From NCBI GenBank assembly GCA_022827095.1, contig JAJDTP010000005.1:372001-436000 (forward strand): 64,000 nucleotides of DNA, in the 5' to 3' direction. The notes under the pieces are model-generated. The model saw only the letters and a list, made by a program, of their open reading frames with translations. It searched no databases and had not been told where the DNA came from. Of the stretch, positions 58,426 through 64,000 are shown piece after piece; positions within the stretch are counted from its first letter, which is position 1; every line of letters begins with the position of its first letter. The DNA is from Dehalococcoidia bacterium. Its GTDB lineage: Bacteria; Chloroflexota; Dehalococcoidia; Lucifugimonadales; UBA3495. Made by a program: the position numbers and the translations under genes.

Positions 58426-58734
58426 ATGCCGGCAACCGTGAATCGCGATGAAGTGTACGAAGCGCTCCGCACGGTATACGACCCGGAAATTCCGGTGAAC
58501 GTGGTGGACCTGGGCCTGATTTACGACGTGCAGGTAAGCGACGCGAACGATGTGTTCGTACAGATGACGCTGACGTTCCCCGGCTGCGGCATGGGTCCGC
58601 ACATCGCCCAACAGGCCGAATGGGCGGTGCAGGACGTGGAAGGTGTGGAAGAGGTCAACATCGAGCTGACTTTTGATCCGCCGTGGTCTCCTGACCTGAT
58701 CAGCGAGGAAGCCCGCAACATGCTGGGCATCTAG
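58426..58734 (+). CDS. MIP18/SufT-like (DUF59) iron-sulfur assembly protein
   Basis: 'VNRDEVYEALRTVYDPEIPVNVVDLGLIYDVQV', 'MTLTFPGCGMGPHI', 'VNIELTFDPPWSPDLISEEARNMLG'. Confidence 0.92.
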   Translation: MPATVNRDEVYEALRTVYDPEIPVNVVDLGLIYDVQVSDANDVFVQMTLTFPGCGMGPHIAQQAEWAVQDVEGVEEVNIELTFDPPWSPDLISEEARNMLGI

Positions 58735-58781
58735 CCCGCTCGGCACGCCCAGGACGCCCGGACACGGAGAGCAACTCGACG

Positions 58782-59603
58782 ATGGCAACCCCACAGCAGC
58801 CCAACGCTCAGCAGAACGCCCGTCTGGAGCAGATCCGGAGGCAATGGGCGCAAAAACGTCAAATCACGGATCGCCTCGCCTCCGTGCGGACGAAAATCGG
58901 CGTGTACAGCGGCAAGGGCGGCGTGGGCAAGACCACGGTCGCCTGCAACTTGGCGACGATCCTGGCCAAGCAGGGCGAGCGCGTGGGGCTGCTGGATGTC
59001 GACATTGACTGTCCCAACGTGACGCGGGTGATGGGCATCACCGACAAACCGGACTACCGCGACGGGCAGATCAGCCCGGCGGAGGGTCACGGCGTGAAGG
59101 TAGTATCGATGGCGTTCTTTCAGGAGAACGAGGACGAGGCAATCATCTGGCGCGGGCCGATGATCCATAACGCAATTAACCAGTTTCTCCAGTCGACTGA
59201 CTGGGGGGAGCTGGACTACCTGATTGTGGACCTGCCGCCGGGCACGTCCGATTCCCCGCTGACGGTTATGCAGACGCTGCCCATGGACGGGTTTGTGGTC
59301 GTGAGCACGCCGCAGGACCTGGCGATCATCGACGCCAAGCGGTGCATCAACATGATCCGCAAACTGAACCTGAACGTGGTCGGCATCGTGGAGAACTACG
59401 CCGGCGACATCTTTGGAGAGGGCGCCGGGCGGCAGTTGGCAGAAGACATCGACGCGCCGTTCCTGGGAAGCATGTCCCTCAATCCGTCCTACCGGGACAC
59501 CAGCAGGCCAACGGTGCTGGTGGACGACACAGTCAGCGGCGAATACGTGTCTGTTGCTGACGAGTTGCGGCGGAGCCTGAAGGCGCACGGCCGCGAGACG
59601 TGA
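58782..59603 (+). CDS. Mrp/NBP35 family ATP-binding protein
   Basis: 'KIGVYSGKGGVGKTTVACNLATILAKQGERVGLLDVDIDCPNVTRVMG', 'DYLIVDLPPGTSDSPLTVMQ'. Confidence 0.95.
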   Translation: MATPQQPNAQQNARLEQIRRQWAQKRQITDRLASVRTKIGVYSGKGGVGKTTVACNLATILAKQGERVGLLDVDIDCPNVTRVMGITDKPDYRDGQISPAEGHGVKVVSMAFFQENEDEAIIWRGPMIHNAINQFLQSTDWGELDYLIVDLPPGTSDSPLTVMQTLPMDGFVVVSTPQDLAIIDAKRCINMIRKLNLNVVGIVENYAGDIFGEGAGRQLAEDIDAPFLGSMSLNPSYRDTSRPTVLVDDTVSGEYVSVADELRRSLKAHGRET

Positions 59604-59616
59604 CCGGGGATACCGC

Positions 59617-61461
59617 CTACGAAGCCTGCCGCTCGATGCCTTCTTCCAGCGCCGGGAGGGACCCGAAAGACGGTCCAGGCAGTTCCATCGGCGCCGGCGC
59701 GTCAATCGCGTGCATCCGGAGGAGCGCCGCGACCTCCTGCTGAATCGCCTCCTGGGCGAAGGGGTTGAGTTCGCCCATCTGCCGGAATTTCCGGTACCGC
59801 TGCTTGACGAGTTTGCCGCTGGAGACGCGGCTGGCTTCGGCCAAGTGCTTGTAGATGGAATACTCCAAGCCTTCGACCGCCTGGCGCGGATCGAGATGGG
59901 CTCCGCCGGCGGGTTCAGGTATGACCTGGTCGATGATGCCAAGTTCCTGGCAGTCGCGGGCGGTGAGCATCAGCGCTTCGGCGGACTCGCGAGTGAGGTA
60001 GCGTTCGCGGCGGGGGCCGCCGACCGCGTGGTGAAACGAGATCGGCGAGTAAATCGCGTACTGCTGCATCAGAATGCGGTCGGAAAGGCTCAACGCCAGG
60101 GCCGCTTCGTTGCCGGCCTCGCCGATGATCACGGAAACGACGGGGGTTTCCGCCTCGAGCATCATTGACAGGCTGCGGGCGATGGCGTTGCCCACACCGT
60201 GTTCCTCGGACTCGAGCCGGGGATCAGCGCCCTGGGAATCGATGAGGGTGACCAGGGGGAGGTTAAACCGGGCGGCCAGACCGATGATTCGTTGCGCCTT
60301 GCGCAGCCCGTCGGGATGGACGTGGTACCGGTTTCGGTCGGTATCGTGGGAGTGGATCCGCTGCTGCCCGATAGCGGCGACTGGATGCCCGCGCAGGAGG
60401 CCGATGCCGCCGACTACGGTGCGGTCGTCGCTGCTGACCCGGTCACCGCAAATCTCGAAGAAATCGTCCAGGATGTGGCGCATGTAGTAGAGGGCGTCGG
60501 GCCGCTCGTCATGCGTGGCGGCTTCCACCGACTCCCAGGTCTCGGTGTCCTCGGCGGCAGGGGCTTGCAGGCGGGAGACGGCGCGGCGGCCCAGGCGAAT
60601 CGGTTCGGGCTCCAAAAGCAAGGTGAGCAATCGGCTGATCCGCGATTGCAGTTGCTCGCGGTCGACCACGTTGTCCAGAAGACCCCGGCGAAGATGATAC
60701 TCGGCCGTGTGTACGTCCGGCGGAACTTGTCGCTCCGTCGCCTCGATCATGGCGCGGATGGGGGAAAGTCCCACGACCGAGCCGGGCTCGGCAATGATGA
60801 CGTCGGCGAGGTTGGCGAAACTACCGTACGCCTGGCCAGTGGAAGGATTGGCCAGCACGGCGATAAACGGCATGGACGCTTCCCGCAGTTTGTTCGCGGC
60901 GGTGACCGTTTTCGCCATCTGCATCAGCGACAGGACGCCCTCCTGGGTACGCGCGCCACCGCCGGTCACCAGGGCGACGACGGGAAGGTCGCGACGGGCG
61001 GCGTGCTCGAAAGCCAAGGCGACTTTTTCGCCGACGACGCTGCTCATGCTGCCGCCCATGAACCCGTAGTCCAGGACGACAAGCATCACGTTTCGGCCGT
61101 CGATTTTGCAGGTTCCGGTGACGGCGGCCTCAGTCAGACCGGTGCGGTCCTGGCTCTGCGTGAGTTCATCGGCGTAGGAGGTACGGTTGGAGAACGCCAA
61201 CGGCGCGACGGAGCGCACGTAGCGATTGTGCTCGCGGAATGTGCGACGATCCGCCAGCAACTCGATCCGTTCACGGGCTGACAGAGTGTAGTGGAAGCGG
61301 CAGTATGGGCAGACCCGGAAATCGAGGTAGGCGTTGGAGTCACTGATCTGTTCGTGACAATACAGGCAATGGTCGTGCATTGCAGACAAGTACATCTGCT
61401 CCAGCTCGTCCCCGTCGCTGAAGAGGTGCACCAGGAAATTGGTCAGGTTGCGGACCGGCAC
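59617..61461 (-). CDS. Acetyl-CoA carboxylase carboxyltransferase, fused beta (AccD) and alpha (AccA) subunits
   Basis: N-terminal four-Cys zinc ribbon CLYC..CPYC and AccD 'GFMGGSMSSVVGEKVALAFEHAARRDLPVV'; C-terminal AccA 'GDRTVVGGIGLLRGHPVAAIG..', 'PEGLRKAQRI'-like 'PDGLRKAQRIIGLAARFNLPLVTLIDSQGADP'. Confidence 0.93.
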   Translation of the reverse strand: MPVRNLTNFLVHLFSDGDELEQMYLSAMHDHCLYCHEQISDSNAYLDFRVCPYCRFHYTLSARERIELLADRRTFREHNRYVRSVAPLAFSNRTSYADELTQSQDRTGLTEAAVTGTCKIDGRNVMLVVLDYGFMGGSMSSVVGEKVALAFEHAARRDLPVVALVTGGGARTQEGVLSLMQMAKTVTAANKLREASMPFIAVLANPSTGQAYGSFANLADVIIAEPGSVVGLSPIRAMIEATERQVPPDVHTAEYHLRRGLLDNVVDREQLQSRISRLLTLLLEPEPIRLGRRAVSRLQAPAAEDTETWESVEAATHDERPDALYYMRHILDDFFEICGDRVSSDDRTVVGGIGLLRGHPVAAIGQQRIHSHDTDRNRYHVHPDGLRKAQRIIGLAARFNLPLVTLIDSQGADPRLESEEHGVGNAIARSLSMMLEAETPVVSVIIGEAGNEAALALSLSDRILMQQYAIYSPISFHHAVGGPRRERYLTRESAEALMLTARDCQELGIIDQVIPEPAGGAHLDPRQAVEGLEYSIYKHLAEASRVSSGKLVKQRYRKFRQMGELNPFAQEAIQQEVAALLRMHAIDAPAPMELPGPSFGSLPALEEGIERQAS

Positions 61462-61704
61462 CCAAACCCCTCCTTTAGTTGCCGAAAATGCCGACGGCCG
61501 CGTGCGGGCGAATCCAGTCGGCTTTTGCAGGTCCCAAGGCCGTTCCAGTTACATCTTTATTTTACACAAAAGCAATTTCATCGCACCCCGGAATGCGCAG
61601 TGAGTTCTATGGAGATAGTGGGCCGGGCGACACGGTTTCACAACCGGACAGACGCAGTCTACCCATCAACCCCCGATATAGCGCGAATTTGCCCACCGCA
61701 AGCG

Positions 61705-63249
61705 TCAGGAGGATTCGGCGGTGGCCGGTTGGGGATCGAACCGGATGAAAGTGGCGGGAACCTCCTCTGCTCCCGGGCGAACGGCGGCCCAATCGGAGAT
61801 ACGGCTCCCCATGATCCACGCTATGCCTCGCGGCGTGACGACCAGCGGTATCCGTTCGCGCCAATGCCGGGGGATCCGATCATCGGTGAAGATGTCCTGG
61901 AGCTTGCGCGTACCGGACATACCCAACGGCTGTATGCGGTCGCCGGGCCGCCAGGTTCGCACGGTGGCGCCTTCAGACAGGGCCGCGGAGGAAAGGTAGG
62001 CGGTGAGCGGGTTTCCCGTGTCAAGGGAGGTTTCGGGACCAACTCGTATGGACTCGGCGGTCACTTCCCAACCATCACGCCGGGTGACAGCGACGGCGAT
62101 GGGGCCCCAGGGCAGGGTAAGCCGGAACTCGCGTACAGGATCGGGATACGGGCAATCGTCGGCCCGGGCGGGGCCGGACATTGTGGCCCGCCATGAACCC
62201 ACGTCGAGTTTGTGATCCCGGGGCAACTCAATGGTCTTGCCGGAGCCCGGGTCCGAGATGGCACGGGACATGGCCGCCAGGTGTCGCTCGGTGAGGCGGT
62301 GTTCGTGTCCGGTCACCGCGATCCAGGCGCGCCTGAGGATGATTTGCCGGAGGGCTGGATGCGCTTCCGCGAGGCCAACCCGGTCGAGGTGTAGGCTTCC
62401 GTCGTCCGCCGCCGGTTGGGGGACGATGTGTGGCCAGAGCAGATCGGCTTGCTGTTCCATGTAATCGACCTGGGCGGCCGCGGTGCGCGAGATCCGGCCC
62501 AACGCATCGGAAATCCGCGGGTTCAGCTGCTCTTTCAACGCGGGCATGATGTCCAGGCGCACGCGATTGCGGGTGAAATCGCGCATGTAGTTGGTGCTGT
62601 CGTCGCGGAAGTCGATGCCGTAATTCCGGCAGTAGGAAATGGTGTGATGCCGGCTCAGGTCAATGAGCGGACGCCAGACTCGCAACTCCTCCTCCGGTCC
62701 GTCGCCGTTGCCCGGCGTCACCGGGTACGGCCAGGTGTCCAGTTCGCTCATGCCGCGCAGGCCGTGAAGACCGCTCCCGCGAGCGACGTGGAGCAATACG
62801 GTTTCGGCGAGATCGTCGGCGGTGTGGCCCACTGCTATGAGCCGAGCGCCGACCTGCCGGGCGACCCGGGCCAGGAAGTCGTAGCGGAGGTCTCTGGCGG
62901 CCTGCTCGAAGGAGCTGATCCCTGAGTTGCTTTGGTAAGCCGCTACGTCCACTTCGTCGAAGATGCAGTCCGGCCACATCCGGCGGACGAAGTCGGCGTC
63001 GTCGTAGGTTTCCTGACCGCGAAAGTCGTGCAACAAGTGGGCGGGCTGCACCTTGAACCCGAAGCGAGTATCGGTGCGTGCGATGGCCAACACCCGCATC
63101 AGCGCGCAGGAATCGGGTCCGCCGGATACGCCGGCGACCACCACGTCATCTGGCCCAAGCCCGGCCCGCCGTGCGGTGGCTATCGCCGTGGTGTACAACC
63201 GCATGGCCGGCCAGAATCCTCGGTCGTTTCGGCGTTTGTTTCGGCCCAA
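61705..63249 (-). CDS. tilS: tRNA(Ile)-lysidine synthetase
   Basis: 'VVVAGVSGGPDSCALMRVLA' PP-loop, 'ARLIAVGHTADDLAETVLLHVARGSGLHGLRGM', 'RPLIDLSRHHTISYCRNYGIDFRDDSTN'. Confidence 0.94.
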   Translation of the reverse strand: MGRNKRRNDRGFWPAMRLYTTAIATARRAGLGPDDVVVAGVSGGPDSCALMRVLAIARTDTRFGFKVQPAHLLHDFRGQETYDDADFVRRMWPDCIFDEVDVAAYQSNSGISSFEQAARDLRYDFLARVARQVGARLIAVGHTADDLAETVLLHVARGSGLHGLRGMSELDTWPYPVTPGNGDGPEEELRVWRPLIDLSRHHTISYCRNYGIDFRDDSTNYMRDFTRNRVRLDIMPALKEQLNPRISDALGRISRTAAAQVDYMEQQADLLWPHIVPQPAADDGSLHLDRVGLAEAHPALRQIILRRAWIAVTGHEHRLTERHLAAMSRAISDPGSGKTIELPRDHKLDVGSWRATMSGPARADDCPYPDPVREFRLTLPWGPIAVAVTRRDGWEVTAESIRVGPETSLDTGNPLTAYLSSAALSEGATVRTWRPGDRIQPLGMSGTRKLQDIFTDDRIPRHWRERIPLVVTPRGIAWIMGSRISDWAAVRPGAEEVPATFIRFDPQPATAESS

Positions 63250-63262
63250 GGGACGTCCCGTC

Positions 63263-63889
63263 CTAGTAGCTGGTGCGGTTGGCGGCAGTCAGATGGTCGA
63301 CGGCGTTGTACGCGGCCAGCCGACGGCCGCGCCGTCCGGAGGTGATGGTGGTGCGACTGCCCAGGGAAAGGTCCATGTGGTTGATGTTGGCGAGCGGAAG
63401 GTCGATGACCGCGGCCACGATACAGCGAATGGTGAAATTGTGGGTGACGGCGATGATGGTATCGTCGGAGTCGTAGCGGTCGTCCAGTTCATCGATTGCT
63501 GCCATAGCGCGCTGTTGGACATCACCCAGGGATTCGCCACCGGGCATGGTGACGCTGCTGGCGTCGCGACGCCATCCCTGGTACAGATCGGGCCAGCCGT
63601 CGCGCATTTCCTGGACGGTGACGCCCTCCAGATCACCCATGTCCATCTCGATGATGCGGGGCTCATCGGTGACGGATAGACCGGAGAGGTCCGCGATGGC
63701 GCAGGCGACGCCCCGGGCTCGCTGCAGTGGGCTGGAGTAGATCGCCACCGGATTCCACGTCAAGCTGGCGACCGCCAATTCCCGGGCCTGGGCTCGTCCG
63801 CGCGCGGTCAGAATGGAGTTCGTTGTGCCCTGCAGGCGGCCCGACGCGTTGATGTCGGTTTCGCCGTGGCGCACCAGGTGAAGCCTCAT
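63263..63889 (-). CDS. Histidine phosphatase family protein
   Basis: MRLHLVRHGETDINASGRLQGTTNSILTARGRAQARELA; 'IYSSPLQRARGVACAIA', 'IIAVTHNFTIRCIV'. Confidence 0.94.
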   Translation of the reverse strand: MRLHLVRHGETDINASGRLQGTTNSILTARGRAQARELAVASLTWNPVAIYSSPLQRARGVACAIADLSGLSVTDEPRIIEMDMGDLEGVTVQEMRDGWPDLYQGWRRDASSVTMPGGESLGDVQQRAMAAIDELDDRYDSDDTIIAVTHNFTIRCIVAAVIDLPLANINHMDLSLGSRTTITSGRRGRRLAAYNAVDHLTAANRTSY

Positions 63890-64000
63890 GGGGAACGATC
63901 CTCCGACGGTGGGTCAACCAACTTCAGGCGCACCTGGTTGACGCGCGCCCCGGCCATGTTGGTTACGGTAACCTCGAGGTCTCCGGTTTTGACCGTGTCA
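63886..64000 (-). CDS. Partial CDS, C-terminus of an unidentified protein
   Basis: Open minus-strand frame ...DTVKTGDLEVTVTNMAGARVNQVRLKLVDPPSEDRSP* ending in TGA at 63886-63888, ATGA overlap with the phosphatase start; absent from the ORF track because its start is off-window. Confidence 0.6.
   Translation of the reverse strand, partial: DTVKTGDLEVTVTNMAGARVNQVRLKLVDPPSEDRSP

Overview
GC-rich bacterial chromosomal window of about 64 kb, densely coding. Gene content and style (FmdB-groES-groEL, many CaiB/acyl-CoA/CoA-transferase genes, AccD-AccA fusion) suggest a Chloroflexota-like organism, but this is inference only. About 60 CDS are supported. They include a GMC oxidoreductase, GH15 plus SMP-30, a two-component system, groESL, a TPP riboswitch with thiG-thiE-thiS, two CoA-transferase clusters, a dipeptide ABC operon, leuCD, an M1 aminopeptidase, a cobalamin-dependent methionine synthase, Ppx/GppA with two thymidylate-kinase-like genes, acyl-CoA dehydrogenases, an Mrp ATPase, an AccD-AccA fusion and tilS. 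No CRISPR array, rRNA, tRNA, transposase or prophage was recognised. The most interesting observations are: (1) a split MetH whose reactivation domain is a separate gene, separated from the main metH by two uncharacterised genes; (2) a hicA toxin reading frame interrupted by one in-frame TAG, followed by an intact hicB with a Cys-rich tail; (3) a three-gene CoA-transferase cluster with a fused protein whose B-like domain has lost the catalytic Glu motif; (4) a Ppx gene followed by two tandem TMP-kinase-like genes, the second with a P-loop Lys-to-Arg change; (5) two abutting GTGA-N6-TCAC dyads directly upstream of a sigma70-like promoter for a peptide ABC operon; (6) a MITE-like element of about 147 bp with ~30-bp imperfect terminal inverted repeats. 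All calls come from reading the sequence and ORF translations; no database search was run.
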